NCBI GenBank assembly: GCA_029959085.1
Contig: JARWIR010000090.1
Location: 310,001 to 374,000 of the forward strand
Direction of reading: 5' to 3'
Length of the DNA stretch: 64,000 nucleotides
Source of the DNA: Nemophila menziesii
Lineage: Eukaryota > Streptophyta > Magnoliopsida > Boraginales > Hydrophyllaceae
Shown here one piece after another: positions 49,201-60,031 of the stretch. Below the pieces are notes generated by a model, which worked only from the letters and a program-made list of their open reading frames with translations, made no database searches and had not been told where the DNA came from. The translations under genes were made by a program, and so were the position numbers. Numbering within the stretch: the stretch's first letter is position 1; every line of letters starts with the position of its first letter.

Positions 49201-50382
49201 AAGTTCCCTGATTATGTGTGTAAACTTAAAAGGTCATTATACGGTTTAAAACAAGCTCCTCGTGCTTGGTATGAATTGCTTGCTAATTTTCTTATAGCTC
49301 ATGATTTTATCATCAGTTCTGCAGATACTTCTATGTTTGTCCGTGGAAAAGATTCTTCTCTAACTATTATATTGGTTTACGTTGATGATATATTAATCAC
49401 GGGTGCAGATACTAACTCAATCTCAACAATTATACAAGATATCAAGAAGCGTTTTGAGATGAAGGATTTAGGTGAGTTATCCTATTTTTTGGGGTTAGAG
49501 ATTATTAAATCAAATGAGTCTACCATTGTTACTCAATCAAATTATGCTCAATCTATTCTACATAAAGCCGGTCTAAGTGAGTGTAAATCATCTACTACAC
49601 CCACACTAAATAAATACTCAGTTATTTCTGAGCATGGTCTATTAAAATTTGAGGATCCATCTTTGTTTCGAAGTCTAACTGGTGCATTGCAATACTTGAC
49701 AATATCTAGACCGGATATTGCTTTTGCTGTTAATCAGCTATGTCAGTCTATGCATCACCCTACAAATGCGAATTATGAGGCCTTAAAGAAATTACTGCGT
49801 TACATCAAAGGTACAATTAGTTATGGTCTTTATTTTAAGCCATCTACTACTCATCTTCAGGCATTTTCGGATTCAGATTGGGCGAGTTGCTCAGTTGATA
49901 GACGTTCTATAACCGGATATTGCATATTCTTGGGACAGAATTTGGTGTCTTGGGGTTCGAAGAAACAATCAACTGTATCACGTTCATCTACAGAAGCTGA
50001 GTATCGTGCCTTGGCTTATGTAGCTGCAGAATTGAAGTGGTTCACTTTTTTGCTGCAGAATCTTCATATTCCAATTCAAACTCCCTCAATTGCGTGTGAT
50101 AACCTTTCTGCCTTAGCTCTTGCATCTAATCCTGTGTTTCACACTCGCACAAGACATATTGATGTTGACTTTCACTTTGATCGTGAACAAGTAAAAGCAA
50201 AGAATCTTGTTCTCTATCATGTTCCATCGGAAAATCAATTAGCTGATCTTCTCACCAAAGATTTAAGTTCTACTTTGTTTGTTGCAAATGTGTCCAAGCT
50301 TCCACTGATCTCAGTGCTCAGCTTGAGGGGGGATGATAAGCTAAAGAAGAGTGTCACTCAAGTCAATCAAGTAACAAACTAA
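46249..50382 (+). CDS. Copia-3 gag-pol polyprotein, nearly intact
   Basis: A continuous frame of 1377 codons. Gag from IKLDSTNYVLWRAQMESVL, CCHC knuckle CQICSKFGHIALDC, protease WYLDSGANSHVTHD, integrase with HYRLGHPS, DVWGPSPVESF, RSDNGGEFLS and NGVSERKHRHL (DDE triad present), reverse transcriptase with LDVSNAFLHGEL and YVDDILITG, RNase H with SDSDWASC, STEAEYRAL and CDNLSAL. The frame opens at a GTG; the natural start should be the ATG at 46155 (MASSSSAHTTTPN), but that frame meets a TGA about 35 codons on, one base out of register. The stop lies inside the 3' LTR. Apart from the gag break, all catalytic motifs are intact. Confidence 0.95.
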   Translation: MQIKLDSTNYVLWRAQMESVLEAHGYLAHVNGTSPTPASSSSAYSTWLIVDQQLKVSLNSSMIPSILSQVVRLVHAHDVWVKLEEIFITQCRTHVHGLKMRLCNIKKSDRSMTSYLNEIQELCDGLSTAGESLPLEDIIMYTLKGLPSEFNQFKSSIRITNAQSSTLTFHSLGSLLVSEEQHMKMSETTENTNSSHSALFTSSGPQSSSGAQNNTQGHGYARGNSNQNRGNNTRGYYNRGRGRNSFQSILGPPPNQASAGMNSSPTCQICSKFGHIALDCWYRADFNSYPSPKAQSRVALAAHTTQSNSYDPELWYLDSGANSHVTHDPSLIQAPTPYNGSNSVAVGNGQPLNIANIGDSKLSSPSASLLLKSILHVPSIKSNLLSISRLTQDNNCSITFTANSVSIVDLTSKNILFQGPCKDGLYPLHFGVSKLSCSSSSPAVLCLSSTVVSSSKSTSSSAQVWHYRLGHPSTQSSIPLSSVIGTKLDFHGVQCKACSISKAHKLPFNLSSSKSCKPFDLVHTDVWGPSPVESFTTSFRYYIVFIDDYTRFSWVYPLTLKSQVCEVFKSFYNMIHTQFNSSIKILRSDNGGEFLSNLFKLFLQEHGIIHQTSCPHTHEQNGVSERKHRHLIETTLSLLAHSQLPSTFWVEALATSVYLINMLPTPNLSNNSPFFLLYNQHPTYTHLRIFGCLCDPWLRPYSSHKLSPKSDACVFLGYCSYSKGYKCFSLESHKIFISRHVRFNEGVFPYTSHPNSTFSSELEPSLTSFVDILPTSINLNSISEPLSLDPTVSLPSISSSSTSTSTSSSNALPHISTSTSSHPMITRRQTGSLKPSYKCQSLILQPSISEPNSFKEASKYQCWHDAMVEEYKALIHQQTWELVPPPLGRNSITCKWIYKIKRKANGDVARYKARLVARGFLQEFGLDYTETFSPVIKHQTIRVVLALAASYNWKIRQLDVSNAFLHGELNEEVYMVQPTGFVDSKFPDYVCKLKRSLYGLKQAPRAWYELLANFLIAHDFIISSADTSMFVRGKDSSLTIILVYVDDILITGADTNSISTIIQDIKKRFEMKDLGELSYFLGLEIIKSNESTIVTQSNYAQSILHKAGLSECKSSTTPTLNKYSVISEHGLLKFEDPSLFRSLTGALQYLTISRPDIAFAVNQLCQSMHHPTNANYEALKKLLRYIKGTISYGLYFKPSTTHLQAFSDSDWASCSVDRRSITGYCIFLGQNLVSWGSKKQSTVSRSSTEAEYRALAYVAAELKWFTFLLQNLHIPIQTPSIACDNLSALALASNPVFHTRTRHIDVDFHFDREQVKAKNLVLYHVPSENQLADLLTKDLSSTLFVANVSKLPLISVLSLRGDDKLKKSVTQVNQVTN
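50324..50333 (+). other. Copia-3 polypurine tract
   Basis: gaggggggat lies immediately before the 3' LTR start. Confidence 0.8.
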
Positions 50383-50556
50383 AACAGCTGTAAAAGTTGT
50401 TATCAAAACCGTTAGAGTGATATGTATGTATAGGTGTATGTATGTGTATGTATAAACTGTTATGTAGAAGTATATATAGATGATCATCTCATGTAATCAT
50501 TTTAACACATCAAATAATAAAAACTTCTTCTCTTCTTCTCTGTTTCTATTACCAGT

Positions 50557-53500
50557 AAGGGTAAATATTTGAGTATGAATCTCATTTAATGATATACTAT
50601 AAGAACTAGAGTAGAAAAATTCACGGGGTCAAAAATAAATAAAAATGGATCAAATTATAAGACCCCCTGCAAACCATCCATTCTTATGCAAGTTTAAAAA
50701 ATAAGACCCACATTTATTCAATTAATTATATAAACGGTTGTGTTTCAAGTGTGATAGATTACGGATAATTTCGGTTGTAAACGAGTTTAAATTATATTCG
50801 ATTTTATTGGATGGATTAATATTATTTTATAGATAAAAGTTTGTAATTAAAAATATATCTTTAGATACTCATCTTCACTTAAATTATTTTTTCTATTTTT
50901 AGAAATATAATTTAAGATTTTAAGAAAATAAATCAAAATTTTAGAAAATAGAGATAATTTTATAGTAAAATATAAAGTTAGAGTTATTAGATAGAATATT
51001 ATGAAGTTGGGAAATTTCTCCGTCGAAACTCACTGTTTCGCGATTTAGACAAACAAGTACCCAAGTTTATAAAAGTGTACAAATAGATACACAACGCTCT
51101 GTTTTAAGTCTCACGTTAATATCCGCTGTGAAGTTTGGCATTAAATGTCACGTGTTAGTAAATAACACTAGGGTCCTATTTGCAAATAAAGAACGTTGGG
51201 TATCTGTTTGTCCACTTTTGTAAACTTGGGTTCTTCATTTTGGAGGAAAAAGATAGTCACGTCATTGACACACGACATTTAACGACAAACTTTAACAGGT
51301 ATTAGCAGGAGTCTAAAAACGAAATGTTAGGTACCTATTTATCCATTTTTGGATACTTATTTGTCAAAATTCAAAACAATGGATATCTACTGGAAATTTT
51401 CTCTAAGAATCTTGAGATTTATTATAAGACAACGAAGAAAAAAAGATACGTAAGATGAAAAACATGATCTTTTAAGTCTATATGAAATATTGTGGTCGAC
51501 GCTTTTTCGAAGTTGGGTGAAGACGCAACATCAGATTGGCTTGAGTTCGTGGCTTTTACTCAAGCGAGTTCGTGGCTCGAGTATGGTAGATCTGTTTGAG
51601 ATCTTGGTCTGCTCGAGTTCATGGAACAGATCCGAGCTCATTTTCGCAGCCCATTCAATTTATTCTTCTTACTAAAAATTACAAATAATATTTAATACTA
51701 AATGTCAAATTTTTATCAACTCCTACTTCCTATTATACCCTCTTTTATTTTTCGGTACTATATATATATAATTATTCACCTTATCTTTAAAACACTGCTT
51801 TCTCTGTTCCATTGAAATTGTCCACCTACTAAAAATAATGTTTTAAATATATTGTTCACTTAGGAGTTCAAGTCACTTTTTTTCCTACTTTTTCTATTAT
51901 TACCCTTATTAAAATATTGATATTTATATTTCGAATACACATTTAAGATATCAAGATACTTTATTAGGGGTATTTTTGTAATGGTAAATGCATTTATTAT
52001 GTTTCTTAATATATGTGAAAAGCTAAGTGGACAAATTTAATGGAACAGAAAGAGTAAAATATTTATTCTCTCCTCTTTTCTCTTCGTTCCTACATCTCAC
52101 ATATCAACCTATCCTTTCTTCTTATTTCAAAGCATCAATTTATCTTACTTTTCTGATATCTAAAATCGTCGACGTATCCAAAGCATCAGACATGGAATTT
52201 TTCGAAGATTCCTCTCCATGTCGGTGCTTTTTCGAAGTTGGGTGAAGACGTAGCAGCAGATCGATGGAGAAGAATATTGGCTCGAGTTCGTGGCTTCTAC
52301 TCAGGTGAGTTCATGGCTCGAGTATGGTAGATCTGTTCGATATCTTGGCCTCGTGGAACAGATCCGATCTCCGTGTTAGCGTTTTTTCGAAGATGGGTGA
52401 AGACGCAACATTTGATCGGCAGAGAAATAGATCGGCTCGAGTTCGTGGCTTCTACTCAAGCGAGTTCGTGGCTCTAGTATGGTAGATCTGTTCGAGATCT
52501 TGGTTTTCTCGAGTTCATGGAACATACCCGAGCTCATTTCCGCAGCCCTCTCTAGTCGTATCGATTTTCTCGGTAGTGGTTTAGTCGACGAGAAGAAGAA
52601 GACGAGTTCAGAAGCTCTCTGGTGAGTTCGAATCTAGAAGCATTCTCCGACGAGCTTGCTTCGAAGCAAGGTGAAGAACCTTTTCAGCTCCGGCGAACTC
52701 TCCTTGCCGGAATATTCATTTTGCTTGTTCTTTGCACGCAGTTCTTTGTGGAGTGTAGTAACACTCAACTCTGATGATCCATGGATCGTTCATTTTTTGA
52801 GGCTTCCTCAGTTCATTGCACCCAGTTCTTTGTGAAGTGTAAGAACACTCAGCTCCGGTGATCCATGACTCGTTCGTTTTCTGAAGCTTCCTCTTATGTT
52901 TTATTTTCATTTCCTTTTTATAGTTCTTATGGACGAGATGAGTGTGTTTCTTTTTCTTTTTCTTTTTCTTGTTCGAATATTGACCCAACTTTTTTTTAGG
53001 GTTTTAGCATTTATTATTCAAATGTTGTAATTTTTTTTATTATAAAAATATAATTATAATTCTTGTTATCTATATTTCTTTGTTTAATTTTAATTTTTCA
53101 AGTCTACTCAACGATTTCTTTCTGAGTACTCAGTGTTTCTAGACCATACTCAGGGAATTCACTATGCATACTCAGTGTTTTCTCCCGATTCTTATTAAAA
53201 TACGCTGATACTCATATGAACTTTTTGTTAATACTTAATATTCCCTTAATAGTCAGTGAATTTGTATATTTGAGCACTCGATAAAATATTTGAACACTCA
53301 GAAAAATTTCCGAACACTAATAAAATATCCGAGCACTCAATAAAATCTCTGATCCGAGCACTCAATATAATCTCCGAGCAGTCAGTAAAATCTCCCGCGG
53401 TGGGGAAAAGGGATGGTAGTGGTGGTTGGTGCCGGCACAAGCGAGTGTTTAGAAATTATTAGGGGTTATAAGCTATTTTTTCCATCAAACAAAATATGTT

Positions 53501-53791
53501 GGGGGCAAAAAAGTTTTTTTTTTTTGAAAGTCAGGGAACATGGTTCCCATAGCTTGAAGATGCCCCCAGCCTCCGACCATGTAGGAGGCCAACATGTAAG
53601 CTCTTCACTCAATGTGTTCTTAGTTTAATCTTATCAACTATTTCATTTTACTAAATTTAGTTCTAAAGTATTATAGGATTCCATGCAACAACTTATCTGC
53701 GTTCAGTTCTAACTAGTTTGTCGGATATTAATTAGGCAGGAGAATAATCAATTTATTAGATGGTAATTAAAATTTTGTCCTTTGCGTTCAG
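50557..53791. repeat. Rest of ARF intron 2, stacked repeats
   Basis: A fold-back repeat lies at 51050-51240 (caagtacccaagtttataaa pairing with the complement in tttgtaaacttgggttctt). Three related blocks of about 150 bp lie at 51500-51655, 52225-52372 and 52380-52552 (ttcgaagttgggtgaagacg, gagttcgtggctt, tatggtagatctgtt). A tandem pair of about 82 bp lies at 52732-52893 (cagttctttgtg). A minisatellite of about 22 bp lies at 53265-53397 (ccgagcactcaataaaatct). No protein-coding gene is supported in this stretch. Confidence 0.7.
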
Positions 53792-56700
53792 GTTGAGGCA
53801 TCAACAGATCATGAATCTAATCAACCACAACCTTATCTGCCTTCAAAAATCCTTTGTCGTGTGATAAACGTTCATCTTCTGGTAATTTGTATTATCTTCG
53901 AGTCACGCCCAAGTTCCAACAATCATTATAATCCCGTGAACATTTCTTTTTGCGTTAATAGGCTGAGCAAGACACAAATGACGTCTATGCACAAGTTAAG
54001 TTGTTGCGAGAAGCAGATGTGAGAACTCTTAATTTTTTTGATATAGTACCGTCTATAGTTTTACCTATTCAAAACTAAAATTAAATTGATCAAATATTTT
54101 ACAGGGAATCGAGCCAACTAGTACTGATTCCTATCAAGATGAGCTTTTGGGGGACTCAATTCAGTCATTCTATAAGGTTTTGACTGCTTCTGATGTGGGA
54201 AAGCGAGTTATATGTTTCTAAAAGTCATGCTGACAAATGCTTTCCTCCCCTTGTAATATTGCTTATTATTACAAAACGTCTCGTGTTTGAATTTATATAT
54301 ATGCATTTCTTATTATGTCCTTGTTTTCCTTCAGGATATGTCCGCAAAGACACCAGAACAACTATTGGTAGCAAAAGATATTCATGGGAAGAAATGGAAG
54401 TTTAAGCATACATATAAAGGTTACCCCATGAACAACATACCATTATCTGAACAAGATTTTTTGTGTTTCACTTTTATGCGTTTTTCTATCTTGAGGGTTA
54501 TTGTTAGAATTAAAAAGGGAGTATAAATCTCTTATATAAATATTGGAGTATAAATCAATTATAATGTGCTCACCGCCTTCTTCTGACGGTTTGAACTTTT
54601 AGTTGAATTGGCAATTAAAAATGGTATCAAAACTCCAAGTACTTGAGGTGCATTGCTTACAAAAAACATAGGCTTTGTGCGAAATGTTAATTGATCCCCT
54701 TATATATTACTTTAACTAAGTTGAGTCGATCCAATTGAAATGTACATTCCTTCATATTTCCATCTTGTTATAATAATTCTCAAGTATTTGTGTTTTCTCT
54801 AATATTATCAAACTCAACAGGTAAATCTCCAAGGCATATGTTTACAACGGGATGGAATGCATTTGTTAGATCTAAGAAATTAGTTGTTGGGGATAGATTT
54901 GTATTCTTAAGGTGCGTGTTCCATATTTTTGGTTTTGATTCACATATATTCTATTCGATTCTGCACATATTTATTCAATTTCGAACCTTCAGTATTTTCT
55001 AGCGGAGTCTAATTATTTCTTTTATCCTCTGTACTAATTTTTTATATTTTCAGAGGAGATGATGGAGAATTGCACATTGGGGTTAGCCGCCTCACCTGCC
55101 CAGAAAGTTCCTTCGTGTCATCTAGAACTGCATTTCATGTTCCGCTTGTTGGACATCAATTTTCTGTTACATACAAACCAAGGTGTTTTTGACACAAAAT
55201 ATCTTTATTCGTGATGAAAATGTGGAAATGTCTCACATTGTTTAACATCGCAAAATTATTCCAGATTAGGTCAGTTTATTATACCATTGAACAAATATGA
55301 TGAAGCTTTTAATAAGAAGTTCAGTGTTGGGATGAGAATCAAGATGCCATACGGAGTAGATGATAGGTAAATTCAGAGTAGTTGCATATAAATTTTTTTT
55401 TGATGCACACCACTTCTTCTTTAATCTATTCCTTGATCAAACAGATTCTCCGGTGCTATTCTCGGGATTGGAGATATTTGCCATACAAAATGGCCAAATT
55501 CGGCATGGCGATGTTTGAAGATTCGATGGGATGAAACTCCATCTATTGGAAGTAGGCCAGAACATGTTTCTCCTTGGGAAATACAACCTTTAGCCGAAAG
55601 TATACTCCAAAGTTCTATTCAAATGGGGAAAAAGGTGAGTTTAGGGAAACGGAAGCTTCACGTGAACCCTAACGAGCAGGAGAATGGTTACCAGACACAA
55701 CCAGAAGATACCACCGCTAACCATGATCTAATTGGAAACAATAACGGTCAAGTTCAGCCTTGGAACATCCACAATTTGGATATTCAAGGTTCTTTTTCAG
55801 ATATTCCACATTCTTTCTCTTCTTTAGCCTCAAATAGATTCACCAATCTTAATCAAGGTATGTTTCTAAATTTGGATGTCCCTTATGTAAATCTTAACTC
55901 TGTTTTAATGCGAAGCTTTCTTTTCTCCTTATAGGAAATGATCAGAACTTATTTGATTTCGGGGGAGAAACATCAACTAATCTGCAGCAATTGTCCGAAA
56001 ATACGGGTCATATGCCATTTGATGTAACCCAAGTTCCAGTGGCTTTGCAAGATATTTCCTCTAATATGTCGTACGTTTCTAGACATGATCAGGACTCGTT
56101 TGAGTTTTGGGGAGAAACGTCAAATTGTTTGCAGCCATTACCCGAAACTACCACTCATATGCCATTTGAAGGAACACAAGTTTGCGTGGCTTTGCAAGAT
56201 ATTTCCTCTAATATGTCATACATTTCTGGAAATGACCAAGACTTGTTTGATTCGGGGGAGAAACCTCAACTTGTCTGCCTCCATTATCAGAAAATACAGG
56301 TCATATGCTTCTTGAAGGACCGCAAATTCCCATGGCTTTGCAAGATATTTCCTCCAATATGGCATACAGTTCTGCGATCCCTTGTGTAAATTGGTGCCAT
56401 GGCCTCGTGGGTGGAGATGAGTTAGTATCTTGGGGAATTTACTCAGTAGCTCGTCGTAGTATTGCAGTACTTGACAAGATCAAGACACAATATCCGGAGA
56501 TGTTATCTAGCTTTAAAGTAATGAGCAGCAAAATTCAGTCAGCTATGTTGGAAACCTTAGCCGAGGTTGTTTATAGTGTTGAAACTCTCACGATTGAGAG
56601 TGTAAATCAAGATCAACTTGATGAGTTTCAAAAAGGTATTAACGACTTAAAGGTTAGTGGCATTGAGGTGGATTGGATTGAGGAGCGTCTACAAGCTATA

Positions 56701-56899
56701 TTTAGGAGAAATGTATTAGTTCAACGTCACAAAGAGCTAAGTCAAGAAATTCAAATAACAAGTGCCAAATGTGAAGAGTTGAAGGGGGAGCTTCAGTGTG
56801 TGGATAAGGAGCTTGAGGATGTGACTTCCAAAATTAGTACGGAAACTCTAACTGGTCGGGCTGAACAAAATAAAAAAAATACAGGCGCAACCCGCCCAC

Positions 56900-58432
56900 C
56901 CCGCCCTACCAGGCAGGGAAGGAACCAGGATTTTCTATTTCGGGGGAACAAGGGGATTCGAGAAAAATGTCCCACTTAACTGGACTTATCTCCTCATATT
57001 ATGCAAAAATTGCACTATTAGACCCTATAATATATAAAAATATCACTATATATCCCTATATTATATAAAAATCATATTATAGATCTCGATATTAAGTTTT
57101 CTTGAATTAATTATATATATTAACTTATCTATTACTATAGAAAAAACAAAAGATTTATATATATAATTAAATATAAATTTAATAAAATTAATTTTAAAAA
57201 TTGAAGGGTTCAAAAGAATGATTCTGAAATCTTTTAGGATCATTAAATTTAACAGATCAAATTTTTAACAAAAATTTGGAAGAACCCTAACCTAAATTGA
57301 TTTTTTTTTTTTTTTTGTTTAGCCCAAATTCAATAAAATCCAACCCAGTCGGCTTAAATTTTTCAATTTATGAATGTCCTTGAGCCCTAAAATTTATCTC
57401 ATTTCATTTTTTTTTTCAGATTATTTCATTTTTTTAAAACCTCTCTCTCATATAATTAAAGGAATTTCAACTCACAAGTAACAATAATATTGATTCCTTA
57501 ATATGTAAGTGTTCTATTCTTATCTCCTTCAATTTTTTTTTTTTTTTTTTACAGTTTTTATCATTTATTTATTATATATTTGACATTATTAGATATACAA
57601 GCAATGTGATTATATTATATTTCTGAGAGACAGTTTTATGTAATATTTTTTGTTTTAATTATATAAGAGATTTATACTCTGAGATTTCTAAAATATTAAA
57701 ATATTTGTATTTGTGTTAAATATAATATTAGAAGAGAGAAAGAAAGTGTAATTTATGTATTGTATTATGTTGTAATCATGTGAGTACCTCTACTATTTAT
57801 AGAGTTTAGATAGTGTGATTTACATTGCTTATATCACACATCTACCTACAATACATACACTTATAGAGATAGCTAACTACTGTCTTCTTGCTCAACAATG
57901 TGTGAGTCATTAGTTTTGTTTGTTGAGTTCATTACATATCTCTCATCATATATATGGTCAAATTGATAGATATATTTTAAAAATTACTTATAAATAATAG
58001 TTAGGAATTATTTTGTAAGCTTGACATTTATATTTCTATCAACCTGGTAACAAAAGAAAATATTAAAAAGAATAAAATAAAACAAGTAAATAAAATGAAA
58101 ACAGGAGTAGTAAAAGGAATAGAATACTTCAATCTTTACTCTAACACGACAACAATTTATTTCAGTCTATTCCTTGTAGATAGAACACACAATAACATAA
58201 TCAAAACAATCCTCAATCCAAAATATATGAACGCATCTTCAGACGGCAATAGCAGAGGTAAGCTAAGCTGAATTCTCCTCTCAAGGGTAAAAGGAATTCG
58301 AATTACATATTACAGTTATCCTACAGGTATGAGATACTCTTGAACCCTAATAATATTTATAGAATAAGTTATTTGTAATGATGTATAGGAAACGATATAT
58401 TAGTAATATTAATATGAAAAATTATAGGTTGA
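56900..58432. other. Degenerate hAT-like DNA and AT-rich intergenic DNA
   Basis: From about 56900 the ARF frame runs into sequence related to the hAT elements downstream (accaggattttctatttcgg, then gcaaaaattgcactattag and cctata). The rest to 58432 is AT-rich with poly(T) runs and no gene. A region at 57710-57960 has LTR-like features (ctatttatagag) but no defined borders. Confidence 0.45.
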
Positions 58433-58440
58433 TAAGTGAT

Positions 58441-58908
58441 CAGGGGCGGAGCCAGGAATTTTTGTAAGGGGGGGCCAAGGGGGTTCGGGGGCAAAGCCCC
58501 CGAAAAAATTTCCTGCCGTAAATTTCTTTATAAGTCAATATATTATGTAAAAATTGCAAAATAGGTCCTTATATTATGCAAAATTGCACTATAGGTCCCT
58601 ATATTTTGTAATATTAAAATATAAGTCTCATTATCATTATTTTTATAATTAATTACTCTATAAATTCTTTTTTTAATAAAAAATAACATATATTATATAT
58701 AAAAAAAATTAAAAATCATATAATTAAAGTAATTTATAACCTAATAAAATAAATTTTAAAAATTAGGAAGGACCAAATGAAAATTTTACAAAAATTTGGG
58801 TATTATTTACCTATAATTTTTTTTTTTATGTTTAGTTATATTTTATTTTTTTTTGAAAATTCATGGAGAGCCATGGACCCCCCTACATCCCCCTTGCCTC
58901 CGCCCCTG
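58441..58908. mobile_element. Non-autonomous hAT element 1
   Basis: Termini CAGGGGCGGAGCCAGG and CTTGCCTCCGCCCCTG are inverted. The 8-bp duplication TAAGTGAT is exact at 58433-58440 and 58909-58916. No transposase. Internal DNA contains the attgcactataggtccctat phrase shared with other places in the window. Confidence 0.93.
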
Positions 58909-59150
58909 TAAGTGATATGATAGATGGCCTTGGTTATGGTAATAATATTTAAAGTCTTGATAGTAATAACAACAATCAGGTTAATAATGTTTATTGGTGT
59001 TGTAAATTAGCACCATGTCCACTGGTCAAAAGCTGTCTAAACTATAAGGAAGATACTACTTTTTATAATAGGACAAAGAATTTGTGTACTAGGGATAAGA
59101 GATTGCACTGAGACAGGGGCGGAGGCAAAGGGGGTGTAGGGGGGTCCATG

Positions 59151-59565
59151 TAGGGATGGCAATGGTTCAAATATTAACCGTAACCAATGGATATCCGATC
59201 CGATAAATAATCCGTTAGTGGAACCGATGGTGCATCCATGAGGGTTTGGTTCTCACAAAAGGTAACCGGTGGATTATCCGTTAGGATTTGGTCTTTTACA
59301 ATAATCCGATGGATAATCCGAAATCCGAATAAAAATATAAAAAATAAAATATTAAATTATATATATATATATACTATATGTAAAGATATTCTATATATGC
59401 AAATTTCATACATAATATCGATCAAATATAATTATTCCATACATAAACTAGCTAACTGATTATTATCTATTATATTACTATATTGCCTAATATCATTTTA
59501 TAGTCTTCCAGTAATTTTGTAGCTAATTTTAGAATTTTAAAAGTGTTTAATAATTTATTTTATTT

Positions 59566-59654
<89 letters not shown>

Positions 59655-60031
59655 TATATGTAAAGATATTCTATATATGCAAATTTCATACATAATATCG
59701 ATCAAATATAATTATTCCATACATAAACTAGCTAACTGATTATTATCTATTATATTACTATATTGCCTAATATCATTTTATAGTCTTCCAGTAATTTTGT
59801 AGCTAATTTTAGAATTTTAAAAGTGTTTAATAATTTATTTTATTTAAATCATTTTAAACGATTGTGGATACGGATTAACCGCGGATAAACCGCATCTGTC
59901 GCGGATGCGGATTTGGTAAATAATTCTAAAATCCGATGGTTAATGGATGCGGATTTGGTTATCGTTTTTCTTAATGGATGTGGATGTGGTTATGCAATAT
60001 TTCGAGGATATCCGATCCGTTGCCATCCCTA
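59151..60031. mobile_element. hAT-type element nested in hAT element 2
   Basis: Termini TAGGGATGGCAA and TTGCCATCCCTA are inverted. The 8-bp duplication GGTCCATG is exact at 59143-59150 and 60032-60039, so excision rebuilds the host element. Internal DNA has subterminal repeats of ggatatccgatccg and ggataatccg, a 199-bp duplication and an (AT)n tract. Confidence 0.92.
59371..59849. repeat. Identical 199-bp direct repeats flanking an (AT)n tract
   Basis: 59371-59569 and 59651-59849 are identical over 199 bp by eye, separated by about 80 bp of (AT)n. The offset is 280 bp. Confidence 0.92.

Larger units (their letters stand above)
45828..50551 (+). mobile_element. Copia-3, young full-length LTR retrotransposon in ARF intron 2
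   Basis: LTRs of 218 bp each at 45828-46045 and 50334-50551, starting TGATAAGC and ending TCTATTA (TA rather than CA in both). I find one difference between them (aaacagttag versus aaaccgttag), so insertion is recent. The 5-bp duplication CCAGT is exact at 45823-45827 and 50552-50556. Primer site and polypurine tract are both canonical. The insertion is in the same orientation as the ARF gene. Confidence 0.97.
45413..56979 (+). pseudogene. Auxin response factor-like gene with coiled-coil C-terminus, probably defective
   Basis: ARFs bind AuxRE DNA through a B3 domain. Exons: 45413-45422 (tentative MGRG start), 45552-45682 ([20 protein letters not shown]), 53792-53881, 53962-54018 (AEQDTNDVYAQVKLL), 54105-54252, 54335-54419, 54821-54911 ([16 protein letters not shown]), 55054-55182, 55265-55366, 55445-55857 (CLKIRWDE, HVSPWEIQPL), 55935-56979. 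Phases close except in exon 5 (148 nt, one base over): after VLTASD the TSTHGGF loop is lost and the frame shifts. Exon 11 carries three 45-aa repeats (MPFDVTQVPVALQDISSNMS and variants); the third lacks one T, shifting frame. A helical segment follows (VLDKIKTQYPEMLSSFK, IEVDWIEERLQAIFRRN), like MATH-coiled-coil or DUF724 proteins. Intron 2 is 8.1 kb and contains Copia-3. Confidence 0.82.

Noticed and set aside
55991..56389. The repeat part of ARF exon 11 as a separate gene
   Set aside because: A good acceptor at 55934 and closed phase tie it to the upstream ARF exons; the internal ATG is incidental.
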